Positions 1-6,345 are shown, counted from the first letter of the stretch. The stretch: 7,807 nt of DNA from Bacteroidales bacterium (GCA_012511135.1 JAAZGQ010000363.1:1-7807); one strand, 5' to 3'. Made by a program: numbers and translations. The notes: generated by a model not told the origin, from the letters alone.

Positions 1-308
1 GCAGTCTGTGTAAGTTGTTTGCGTTGATTTCCCTCCAAATTGACGACATAAAGCTCTCTGTTTCCTTTGTTTTGGGTGATGCTGTAATAAGAAACACCGT
101 ACAAAATAGTTTTTTTGTCCGGAGAGACTTGGATGTCACTTAGTCTGCCCATGCTCCACAAAAGCTCCGGAGTCATTACATCGCCCGTAAATTCAATCTG
201 TGGTTTTGAGATCGGAGCCTCGTTGGTGTTCTTGCCCGCTTTGGAGCTACAGGATAAACTGAGTGCTGCTACAGCCATTAGCATGAGTATTTTGTCGTTT
301 GTTGGCAT
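1..308 (-). CDS. S9-family serine peptidase (prolyl oligopeptidase/DPP-like) lipoprotein, N-terminal part only
   Basis: Only the first 102 codons are inside the window; the rest lies beyond the left edge. Translating the minus strand from the ATG at 308 gives a lysine-containing n-region, a short hydrophobic stretch and a lipobox-like LSLSC with cysteine at residue 20, so a lipoprotein signal peptide is likely. After a short linker comes MTPELLWSMGRLSDIQVSPD, followed by a segment containing YGVSYYSI and RELYVVNLEG. This is typical of the first beta-propeller blades of Bacteroidetes S9 peptidases related to dipeptidyl peptidase 5. Such enzymes cleave dipeptides from peptide N-termini in the periplasm. 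The residues after the cysteine (SSKAGK) do not look like a Bacteroidetes surface-export signal, which also suggests a periplasmic location (inference). The catalytic domain is not visible. The start is supported by a well-placed promoter about 22 bases upstream. Methionines at codons 9 and 11 would give too short a signal peptide. Confidence 0.85.
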   Translation of the reverse strand, partial: MPTNDKILMLMAVAALSLSCSSKAGKNTNEAPISKPQIEFTGDVMTPELLWSMGRLSDIQVSPDKKTILYGVSYYSITQNKGNRELYVVNLEGNQRKQLTQT

Positions 309-335
309 TGGTATAAGTCTTATGTTAAGATCTGA

Positions 336-366
336 CAAAGATAATCTGGTTTTCTAAAAAAACAAA
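336..366 (-). promoter_or_regulatory. Bacteroidetes-type promoter of the S9 peptidase gene
   Basis: On the minus strand a TTTG (363-366) is followed after exactly 19 bases by TATCTTTG (336-343). This matches the Bacteroidetes -33 TTTG and -7 TAnnTTTG elements at normal spacing. Transcription would start near 329-332, leaving a leader of about 22 bases before the ATG at 308. A full two-part match is expected well under once by chance in a window this size. The -33 element lies within the U-tract of the rpoD terminator. Confidence 0.75.
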
Positions 367-391
367 AAGGTGCCGGCAAACCGGCACCTTT
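356..391 (-). terminator. Intrinsic terminator downstream of rpoD
   Basis: Positions 366-376 and 381-391 are perfect complements: an 11-bp stem (AAAGGTGCCGG) closed by a 4-base loop. On the minus strand it is followed by five T, one G and seven T (356-368). It sits 22 bases after the rpoD stop codon. The stem is also flanked by T on the plus-strand side (TTTAATAAATTTAG), but no plus-strand gene reads into it. Confidence 0.92.
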
Positions 392-413
392 AATAAATTT
401 AGTTTTTTAGGCT

Positions 414-1274
414 CTATCCGAGATAGGTCTTGAGAAATTTGCTTCTGGAAGTGTTGCGCAAACGGCGTATGGCTTTTTCTTTGATTTGCCGGACACGTTC
501 CCGGGTCAAACCAAATTTGTCGCCGATTTCTTCCAGCGTCATTTCCTGACATCCTAAACCAAAAAACATTTTAACAATTTCGCTCTCACGTTCCGTCAAA
601 GTTGACAAGGCACGATCGATTTCCAGACTGAGCGATTCGTTCATAAGAGAACGGTCAGCCAGCGGAGAATCATCGTTGATCAACACATCCAGCAGGTTGT
701 TGTCTTCTCCTTCAACAAAAGGAGCATCCACCGAAATATGACGACCGGACACCTTCAGAGTGTCTGTAATCTTATCAACGGGGATATTCAACTCTTCAGA
801 CAATTCCTCGGGCGAAGGTTTCCGTTCGTTTTCCTGTTCGAATTTCGAAAATGCTTTGGTGATCTTGTTCAAAGAACCCACCTGATTTAATGGAAGACGT
901 ACAATACGGGATTGTTCGGCCAGGGCTTGTAAAATAGATTGTCTGATCCACCACACGGCGTAGGATATAAACTTAAAGCCTCTGGTTTCGTCAAATTTTT
1001 CTGCCGCCTTTATCAGTCCCAGATTGCCCTCGTTGATCAAGTCCGGCAAACTCAGGCCTTGGTTTTGGTATTGCTTGGCGACAGAAACCACGAAACGCAA
1101 ATTAGCACGGGTAAGTTTTTCCAGGGCTGCGCGGTCTCCGTTACGAATGCGTTGAGCCAGTTCCACTTCCTCGTCCACCTTGATAAGTTCTTCCCGGCCA
1201 ATTTCCTGTAGGTATTTGTCCAGAGAAGCACTTTCGCGATTGGTGATGGATTTGGTGATTTTAAGCTGTCTCAT
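414..1274 (-). CDS. rpoD: RNA polymerase primary sigma factor, Bacteroidetes RpoD/SigA type
   Basis: This is a 286-residue sigma-70 family protein that directs core RNA polymerase to housekeeping promoters. Region 1.2 covers roughly residues 16-50. Region 2 (about 51-121) includes FKFISYAVWWIRQSI, which forms the -10 recognition and melting helix. Region 3 spans about 122-200. Region 4 (about 215-280) carries the helix-turn-helix MTLEEIGDKFGLTRERVRQI that contacts the upstream promoter element. Like other Bacteroidetes primary sigma factors it is short and lacks region 1.1 and the large non-conserved insert of proteobacterial RpoD. That fits the atypical TTTG / TAnnTTTG promoters seen in this window. 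The ATG at 1274 follows a TACCTTTG box by 20 bases, which supports this start. The gene lies downstream of degP on the same strand and ends at a strong intrinsic terminator. Alternative sigma factors are unlikely because region 1.2 and the full region 3 are present. Confidence 0.97.
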   Translation of the reverse strand: MRQLKITKSITNRESASLDKYLQEIGREELIKVDEEVELAQRIRNGDRAALEKLTRANLRFVVSVAKQYQNQGLSLPDLINEGNLGLIKAAEKFDETRGFKFISYAVWWIRQSILQALAEQSRIVRLPLNQVGSLNKITKAFSKFEQENERKPSPEELSEELNIPVDKITDTLKVSGRHISVDAPFVEGEDNNLLDVLINDDSPLADRSLMNESLSLEIDRALSTLTERESEIVKMFFGLGCQEMTLEEIGDKFGLTRERVRQIKEKAIRRLRNTSRSKFLKTYLG

Positions 1275-1294
1275 GCTTTATAAAATAAGAGGTG

Positions 1295-1302
1295 CAAAGG
1301 TA
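1295..1302 (-). promoter_or_regulatory. -7 element of the rpoD promoter
   Basis: The minus strand reads TACCTTTG, an exact TAnnTTTG match, so transcription would start near 1288-1291 with a leader of about 15 bases. No TTTG lies 19-21 bases upstream; that stretch is A-rich instead. An isolated TAnnTTTG is expected about twice per strand by chance in this window, so the call rests mainly on its position just ahead of rpoD. It would let rpoD be transcribed independently of degP. Confidence 0.6.
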
Positions 1303-1353
1303 GGATTTTTTTTTGATATTTTCTGAGTTTGCCGCTGAAATATTTTCTTAGTC

Positions 1354-2880
1354 TTATTGTCCAAGATCTATAGCGTAATAAGCGACTTTACCGCTGGGAT
1401 AAATTCCCACAATAAAAAGAGCAGCCTCACCAAAACCGGCATTTTTTTGAACGTCTCGTACTATATCTTCAAAATCGCTGACTGTTGCTATCTTATTATC
1501 GTTTACTTTGAGAATTATGAATCCTTTGCGCACACCGGCTTCCTTCAATTTTCCATCGGTAAGCCCGGTGACCTGAATGCCATAGCTGATGTTTAATTGC
1601 CTTGTGTCATTGACGTCAAGTTCTTTAAAAGCAGCTCCAAGCATTTCCATGCCGGCCTCTTTTATAATGGCTGTGTTGCCTTGTAAATTGCGTAAAATCA
1701 CGTCCATGCTCAATTCTTTTTTGTCTCTGAGCACTGTGAGCCTTACTTTATCTCCGGGACGGTGGCGACTTACTTTTTCCTGTAATTCGGCAGCTCTTGT
1801 CACTTTGTCACCGTCTATGGCAATGACAACATCACCTTCTTTCATTCCGGCATCCATAGCACCACTGCGATCACCTACAGCAGCAATGTAAACCCCTTCG
1901 GTAATTTCAATATTCTTCTCTTTAGAGAGTTCCGAACTTATATCTAAGATGCTGACTCCCAGCATGGCTCTTTGTACTGAACCGTATTCTTTGATATCAG
2001 TAACGACCTTTTTAACAATACTTACCGGCACCGCAAAGGAATAGCCCGAAAAAGCACCAGAACTCGACATAATAGCCGTGTTAATACCTACCAGTTCTCC
2101 TCGTGTATTGACCAAAGCACCTCCACTGTTGCCGGGATTCACAGCAGCATCAGTCTGAATAAAAGATTCAATGCTTAAATTAGAATAGGTATTTCCCCGC
2201 TGAATGATGTTTTGATTATTGCTTCTCAAAATTCCAATATCACGGCCCTTAGCACTAACAATTCCGGCAGTCACCGTAGAGGTTAAGTTCAAAGGATTGC
2301 CTACAGCCAGCACCCACTCGCCCACTTTAAGCTCGTCTGAATTACCAAAAGTAATGAAATTAAGGCCCTTTTCTTCAATTTTTATCAATGCAATGTCGGT
2401 ACTGGGGTCGGTTCCTACCACTTTGGCCAGATAATTGCGACGGTCGTTGAGAGTGACCGATATTTCGTCTGCTCCGTCAATGACATGATTGTTGGTTACA
2501 ATATAACCGTCGGCAGAGATGATTACTCCTGAACCATAACCGGTTTGAGCTTGCGGTGGCTGGCGATTGTAATCACGATAGCCGAAAAAATATTCAAAAA
2601 TATCCATGGGCCCATTATTTCCCGAAGAACGCATTGTTTTTGAAGCTATGTGAACTACGGTATGTACGCTTTGTTCCGCAGCCTGGGTAAAGTCGGTTTC
2701 TATGGCTGGCACAACATCGGCTTTAACCAAACGGGCAGCTTGCTCCTGTGGCTTATAGCTTTCTTCCTTGACCAGTTTGACCAAACGATCAGAAAGTTTG
2801 GAAACCGTAAAATAAGATACTCCGGCACTCATTAGTACCAGTGCCACTACAATTAAAAGATTTTTCCAAAACTGTTTCAT
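1354..2880 (-). CDS. degP: Do/HtrA-family periplasmic serine endoprotease with two PDZ domains
   Basis: A 508-residue member of the DegP/DegQ family, which degrades or holds misfolded envelope proteins. Residues 7-26 form one hydrophobic segment after a lysine-containing N-terminus: a signal peptide or uncleaved anchor, since no clean cleavage motif is visible. The trypsin-like domain spans about 63-290. The catalytic triad is visible as His132 in TNNHV, Asp162 in STDIALIKI and Ser252 in NPGNSGGAL. PDZ1 covers about 305-395 and starts with the LGVS segment; PDZ2 covers about 412-508. Length and architecture are normal for Bacteroidetes Do proteases. The stop is 79 bases before the rpoD start on the same strand, with no convincing terminator between, so read-through into rpoD is possible. 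To my knowledge this protease-sigma factor order also occurs in Bacteroides. No clear promoter is visible upstream. DegP and DegQ cannot be told apart here; the symbol stands for the family. Confidence 0.96.
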   Translation of the reverse strand: MKQFWKNLLIVVALVLMSAGVSYFTVSKLSDRLVKLVKEESYKPQEQAARLVKADVVPAIETDFTQAAEQSVHTVVHIASKTMRSSGNNGPMDIFEYFFGYRDYNRQPPQAQTGYGSGVIISADGYIVTNNHVIDGADEISVTLNDRRNYLAKVVGTDPSTDIALIKIEEKGLNFITFGNSDELKVGEWVLAVGNPLNLTSTVTAGIVSAKGRDIGILRSNNQNIIQRGNTYSNLSIESFIQTDAAVNPGNSGGALVNTRGELVGINTAIMSSSGAFSGYSFAVPVSIVKKVVTDIKEYGSVQRAMLGVSILDISSELSKEKNIEITEGVYIAAVGDRSGAMDAGMKEGDVVIAIDGDKVTRAAELQEKVSRHRPGDKVRLTVLRDKKELSMDVILRNLQGNTAIIKEAGMEMLGAAFKELDVNDTRQLNISYGIQVTGLTDGKLKEAGVRKGFIILKVNDNKIATVSDFEDIVRDVQKNAGFGEAALFIVGIYPSGKVAYYAIDLGQ

Positions 2881-3161
2881 TGTTGTATAATTTAATTTGC
2901 TGTTTATTGTTGATATGAATTTGTGATGAATAGCTACAAAAACAATTCCTAAACGAATATTATTGCTTTTTATTTCATCCCAATTAACAGAGTATCGTTC
3001 TAATTAATAATGATTAATTGCCTCTTTAACAAGAATTTGGGTTTTATGCACTATAAAAATTAATTACGGAAGCCTTTCCCTTTTTTACAGACATTTTGTC
3101 AGTATAAAACAAGAGCTAAGTAAAAAAAGGGACAAAATGGTACAAATCACAAATTATGCAT
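2881..3161. other. AT-rich divergent intergenic region between degP and rnpB
   Basis: About 280 bases without a credible gene on either strand. It must hold the degP promoter (minus) and the upstream part of the rnpB promoter (plus). Visible structure: a palindrome with 7-bp arms AATTAAT / ATTAATT (3002-3008 and 3013-3019), and two 9-bp inverted-repeat pairs close to rnpB. These are CCCTTTTTT at 3078-3086 with AAAAAAGGG at 3123-3131, and CATTTTGTC at 3092-3100 with GACAAAATG at 3131-3139. The nearest thing to a degP -7 box is TGTTTTTG (minus strand, 2937-2944), one mismatch from TAnnTTTG and without a -33 partner. Confidence 0.6.
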
Positions 3162-3169
3162 TATTTTTG
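3162..3169 (+). promoter_or_regulatory. -7 element of the rnpB promoter
   Basis: TATTTTTG is an exact match to TAnnTTTG. It predicts a transcription start at about 3173-3176, which is where the 5' strand of the RNase P P1 helix begins (3175). No TTTG is present 19-21 bases upstream; the corresponding bases read TGGT/GGTA, so the -33 element is weak or absent. Confidence 0.7.
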
Positions 3170-3174
3170 CACCC

Positions 3175-3519
3175 AAGCAGAGAACCGGCTTGTCGCTTTT
3201 TTAAAGAGGAAAGTCCGGGCAACAAAGAGCACCATACTTTCTAACGGAAAGCTGTTTGTGAAAGCAGAGTTAAGGTAACAGAAAAAAACCGCCTCCCCCG
3301 GGAGGTAAGGGTGAAAAGGCGGGGTAAGAGCCCACCGCTTCTTCAGCGATGAAGAAGGCCGTACCACTTATGGGTTGCAAGGCCAAGTATACCGGCGGTT
3401 TAGGGTTGCTCGCCCGATGCCGGAGGGTAGGCCGCTGGAACTTTGTGGCAACACAAGGTCAAGATAAATGACAAGCACTTAGCAATAAGTACAGAACCCG
3501 GCTTATAGGTTCTCTGTTT
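3175..3519 (+). ncRNA. rnpB: RNase P RNA, bacterial class A
   Basis: Catalytic RNA of ribonuclease P, which removes 5' leaders from precursor tRNAs. The conserved 5' core GAGGAAAGTCCGGGC is at 3206-3220 and the conserved 3' core ACAGAACCCGGCTTAT at 3491-3506. CCGGG (3215-3219) pairs with CCCGG (3497-3501) to form P4. P1 is a 12-bp pairing of 3175-3186 with 3508-3519, including one G-U. P2 pairs GCTTGTC (3188-3194) with GACAAGC (3470-3476). Other class A elements are the GGTAAGAGCCCACCGC segment (3323-3338), a 7-bp hairpin at 3338-3344/3351-3357 (P12-like), and AGATAAATGAC just before the P2 3' strand. About 345 bases is a normal size. P3 seems very short: CTTT at 3196-3199 with AAAG at 3203-3206. 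Ends are set by P1 and are accurate to a few bases. It is divergent from degP and upstream of the YihY-family gene. Confidence 0.96.
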
Positions 3520-3522
3520 TTT
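3493..3522 (+). terminator. Possible intrinsic terminator built from the 3' end of rnpB
   Basis: AGAACC (3493-3498) can pair with GGTTCT (3508-3513) around a 9-base loop, and six T follow at 3517-3522 after three further bases. This local hairpin uses bases that belong to P4/CR-V and P1 in the mature RNase P fold, so the two structures exclude each other. No separate hairpin is seen in the 56 bases before the next gene. The stem is short, so the call is tentative. Confidence 0.4.
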
Positions 3523-3578
3523 GAATATTCAAGTATAACTACATATATTACTAGTTAAACTATTGACCATAAAGGTTC

Positions 3579-4919
3579 ATGAAAGCATCACCAAACAATA
3601 TCCGTAAACAAATCCGGACCTTCCTGAGCTTTATATCAAGGGACATCTGGCGGATCTCTGAACACGAGGTCGGCGGATTGAGGCATCGCATCTACAATAT
3701 CATAAGAACTATTATTCTGGCCAGCAAAGGCTTTTCTAATAACGAACTGGTAACCAAAGCCTCCTCTCTGACTTTTTTTTCTCTCTTTGCCCTGGTACCA
3801 TTGCTGGGATTGATTCTGGGCATTGCCAAAGGCTTCGGTTTTCAGCAATTGATAGAAACACAATTGATCAGGTCTATGCCCGGTCATACCGAAGTGCTGG
3901 ACTTTTTGTTCAGCTTTGTCGAATCAATACTGGAAGTTGCCGGAAGCGGAGTCATAGTTGGTGTAGGCATCTTGTTTATCATCTTCTCTGTCTGGGCTAT
4001 TCTGAACAACATTGAAATATCTTTCAACAAAATCTGGCAAATACCCAAAAGCAGAGGCTTCTTGCGTAAGATTACAGATTACATGGCTCTATTGTTGATT
4101 ATTCCAATCTTATTGATTATTTCGAGCGGTGCCTCGATCTTTCTCAATACCATGATGGAAAAGTCAAGTATTTTAGCCGCTGTCAGCCCACTGGTGAATT
4201 TTCTCATGAAATTGTCGCCTTTCTTTATTTCCTGGTTATTGTTTACTCTGCTGTACATTCTGGCACCCAATACCAAGGTTCGCTTCAAAAATGCGGCTAT
4301 ATCGGGTTTGATAGTGGGGACCGCCTTCCAGATTTTTCAAAGTCTGTACATTGGAGGTCAGTTGTGGGTGAACCGTTACAATGCCATTTACGGTAGTTTC
4401 GCGGCTTTCCCCCTTTTGTTGCTTTGGTTGCAGCTGGCCTGGATCATGGTGCTTTACGGGGCCGAAATCACTTTTGCCTCTCAAAACATACGTAATTTCT
4501 TTTTTGAAAAGGAAATAAAAAACATCAGCGACCGCTACAGCTATTTCAGCACACTCATGATCACTGGCATCATATGCAAACGCTTCGAAAACCGGGAAGC
4601 CCCGCTGACTGCAGTAGAAATTTCCAGCCTGTATCATATTCCTTCAAGGCTTACACAACGAATTCTGAATCTTTTGATTGAAATGAAAATTATCAATCAG
4701 ACCATCAGTGACGAAGACAAAAGAGTGATCACTTACCAGCCTGCCATGGATATCAACCAGATCACGGTGGGCATGATACTTAAGTCTATGTTTGATTTTG
4801 GAACTGAAGATTTCAAAATGGATATTCAGGGCCGTTTCCGCCGGCACTGGAATGTAATGCTGGATATTGAGAAAGAGCTTGAGCAAAAAGGTGACAAAGT
4901 ACTAGTCAAAGATTTATAA
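3579..4919 (+). CDS. YihY/BrkB-family inner-membrane protein with a C-terminal winged-helix-like domain
   Basis: A 446-residue polytopic membrane protein of the YihY/virulence factor BrkB family, whose biochemical role is not settled. After a basic cytosolic N-terminus of about 60 residues there are six likely membrane helices: about 62-84, 121-142, 167-190, 206-230, 236-258 and 272-298. Family hallmarks are LAPNTKVRFKNAAISG before helix 5 and YGSFAAFPLLLLWLQLAW in helix 6. Residues about 311-446 are soluble. The stretch LTAVEISSLYHIPSRLTQRI and what follows resembles a winged helix-turn-helix of the Rrf2 kind (inference). An in-frame TAA at 3570-3572 fixes the start at or after 3579, and AAAGG at 3571-3575 is a weak ribosome-binding site. 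The gap to lemA is 24 bases, so cotranscription is likely. Family members were once labelled RNase BN, which is a known misassignment, so a tRNA role should not be inferred from the rnpB neighbour. Confidence 0.93.
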   Translation: MKASPNNIRKQIRTFLSFISRDIWRISEHEVGGLRHRIYNIIRTIILASKGFSNNELVTKASSLTFFSLFALVPLLGLILGIAKGFGFQQLIETQLIRSMPGHTEVLDFLFSFVESILEVAGSGVIVGVGILFIIFSVWAILNNIEISFNKIWQIPKSRGFLRKITDYMALLLIIPILLIISSGASIFLNTMMEKSSILAAVSPLVNFLMKLSPFFISWLLFTLLYILAPNTKVRFKNAAISGLIVGTAFQIFQSLYIGGQLWVNRYNAIYGSFAAFPLLLLWLQLAWIMVLYGAEITFASQNIRNFFFEKEIKNISDRYSYFSTLMITGIICKRFENREAPLTAVEISSLYHIPSRLTQRILNLLIEMKIINQTISDEDKRVITYQPAMDINQITVGMILKSMFDFGTEDFKMDIQGRFRRHWNVMLDIEKELEQKGDKVLVKDL

Positions 4920-4943
4920 TCAAATCACTTAAATACTACATCA

Positions 4944-5531
4944 ATGGCAAAATCAAGAATTATTTGGATCGTTCTTATCGTTGTAGTCCTTTGCGGCTTG
5001 TGGCTAAGCAGAATCTACAACAGCCTGGTCACAGCAGACGAAAACGTAGCCAATGCCTGGTCTCAGGTAGAAAACGTGTATCAGCGCCGCCTGGATTTGA
5101 TTCCTAATTTGGTGAGCACGGTGCAGGGCGCAGCCGATTTTGAGCGCAACACGCTGAACGAAGTTATTCAGGCCCGCGCAGCAGCCTCTTCGATCAATCT
5201 TGATGCCGGCAATCTGAACGAAGCCAATCTGGCGGCTTTCCAGCAGGCACAAGACGGCCTGGGACAAGCTCTGAGCCGACTGATGGTGGTTATTGAGCGT
5301 TACCCCGAACTCAAGGCTAATCAAAACTTCCGGGACCTCCAATCGCAACTGGAAGGCACCGAAAATCGAATTGCAGTTGAACGCAATCGCTTTAACGAAG
5401 CTGTACGTATCTATAATACCTCCATCAGGCGTTTCCCAAGAAATATGATAGCCGGAATGTTCGGTTTTGAGGCCAAAGCCTATTTCCAGGCTGATGAAAA
5501 TGCCCACAAAGCACCTCAGGTACAATTCTAG
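4944..5531 (+). CDS. lemA: LemA family protein
   Basis: A 195-residue membrane-anchored LemA protein. One hydrophobic helix (about residues 6-22) follows a short basic N-terminus. The rest is a long helical domain placed outside the cytoplasmic membrane. Family signature elements are present: NVANAWSQVENVYQRRLDLIPNL (about residues 34-56), the alanine-rich helix ending in AAASS, ERYPELKANQNFRDLQSQLE (about 118-137) and a C-terminal NRFNEAVRIYNT segment with FPRN (about 148-167). Size is typical. The molecular function of LemA is unknown; an envelope role is usually assumed. Its stop codon is 3 bases before the TPM gene, so the two are almost certainly translated from one mRNA, as is common for this pair. 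No clear Shine-Dalgarno or separate promoter precedes it. Confidence 0.96.
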   Translation: MAKSRIIWIVLIVVVLCGLWLSRIYNSLVTADENVANAWSQVENVYQRRLDLIPNLVSTVQGAADFERNTLNEVIQARAAASSINLDAGNLNEANLAAFQQAQDGLGQALSRLMVVIERYPELKANQNFRDLQSQLEGTENRIAVERNRFNEAVRIYNTSIRRFPRNMIAGMFGFEAKAYFQADENAHKAPQVQF

Positions 5532-5534
5532 CAT

Positions 5535-6326
5535 ATGAACAATTTTCTGCGCGGCTGCTTATTGCTCTTGTCTTTTTGGTTAAGTCTGAGCTCTCCTGCA
5601 CAGATTCCCTCAAGGCCGGTTCCTCCGAGGCTGGTAAACGATCTTGCCGGACTGCTGGACAATACTATGTCCTATAAACTCGAACAGGATTTGGTGGCCT
5701 TCGACGACAGCACTTCCAACCAGATTTGTCTGGTTATTGTGAATGATCTGCAGGGTATGGACATTCTGGATCTGGCTTTTAAAATCGGAGAACAATGGCA
5801 GGTAGGTCAGAGTGGTTTTGATAACGGAGCTGTTTTACTGATTAAAACAAAAACGACTACAGGAGGAGAAATTGCCATCGCTACCGGATACGGCCTGGAA
5901 GCCGTGTTGACCGATGCCGTCTGCAAGCGGATCATAGAAGAAGACATGCTACCCCTGTTCCGACAGGAACGTTATTACGAAGGCATACAGGCTGGTTTGG
6001 AGCGAATAATGCTGTTAGCGTCCGGGGAATTTGCTTACGAATCACCTGATCAGGATCTTATAACGGCTTTCGGCTTCTTTGCTTTGTTTGTTTTCTTTAT
6101 CATTGTCTTCGTAGTACTTCTAAGCAAAAAAAACAAGGGAAACAACAACGAGGGCGGAACAAACAAAGGTAAATTTACGCTGAGCGATTTAGCTAAAGCC
6201 GTCCTTTTGTCAGGTATGGCCTCCGGTGGTCGCTCCAGGGGAGGTTCTTTTGGCGGCGGCACAGGAGGATTTGGAGGTTTCGGGGGTGGACGCTTCGGCG
6301 GAGGAGGCGCAAAAGGAGGCTGGTAA
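5535..6326 (+). CDS. TPM-domain membrane protein with glycine-rich C-terminus (YgcG family)
   Basis: A 263-residue secreted and membrane-anchored protein. A signal peptide covers residues 1 to about 22, with likely cleavage after PA before QIPSRP. The TPM domain (about 33-160) begins with VNDLAGLLDN and contains ICLVIVNDLQG, the GFDNGAVLLI segment and the IATGYGLEAVLTD motif, all characteristic of this family. A single membrane helix follows at about 176-197, then a basic linker, then a low-complexity tail (about 230-263) rich in GG, FGG and RFGG. This is the usual TPM-helix-Gly-rich layout. Family members are found with LemA and have been linked to membrane maintenance and, in plants, to photosystem II repair. 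The exact activity here is unknown. The start at 5535, three bases after the lemA stop, is the only one that gives a full signal peptide. The gene converges on the CorC-like gene with 19 bases between stop codons. Confidence 0.95.
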   Translation: MNNFLRGCLLLLSFWLSLSSPAQIPSRPVPPRLVNDLAGLLDNTMSYKLEQDLVAFDDSTSNQICLVIVNDLQGMDILDLAFKIGEQWQVGQSGFDNGAVLLIKTKTTTGGEIAIATGYGLEAVLTDAVCKRIIEEDMLPLFRQERYYEGIQAGLERIMLLASGEFAYESPDQDLITAFGFFALFVFFIIVFVVLLSKKNKGNNNEGGTNKGKFTLSDLAKAVLLSGMASGGRSRGGSFGGGTGGFGGFGGGRFGGGGAKGGW

Positions 6327-6345
6327 TCAGACCTATAACGCCCTT

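Noticed and set aside
2937..2944. TGTTTTTG (minus strand) as the degP -7 element
   Set aside because: It has one mismatch at a conserved position and no -33 partner. The degP promoter is left unassigned.
3002..3019. AATTAAT-AATG-ATTAATT palindrome as an operator or terminator
   Set aside because: The arms are pure A/T in AT-rich DNA with no following T-tract, so chance is a sufficient explanation.
3161..3367. 68-codon minus-strand frame over the rnpB region
   Set aside because: The DNA is the RNase P RNA gene with conserved core and helices on the other strand.
4236..4637. 133-codon open frame antisense to the YihY-family gene
   Set aside because: The plus-strand product has conserved membrane-helix motifs through this stretch, and the antisense translation resembles no family.
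4787..4794. TATGTTTG box as an internal promoter for lemA
   Set aside because: It lies inside the YihY coding region 150 bases upstream of lemA with no TTTG at 19-21 bases. Isolated matches of this kind are expected about twice per strand by chance in this window.
3175..4919. A tRNA-processing cluster of RNase P RNA plus 'RNase BN'
   Set aside because: The YihY/BrkB family was once called RNase BN in error; the protein is a membrane protein, so adjacency to rnpB does not support a shared tRNA role.
5004..5534. 176-codon open frame antisense to lemA
   Set aside because: It is fully covered by lemA, a clear family member. The translation has no recognisable domain and is explained by frame shadowing.
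6230..6323. GGN-rich repeat tract as a DNA repeat element
   Set aside because: It encodes the glycine-rich tail that is normal for TPM/YgcG-type proteins.
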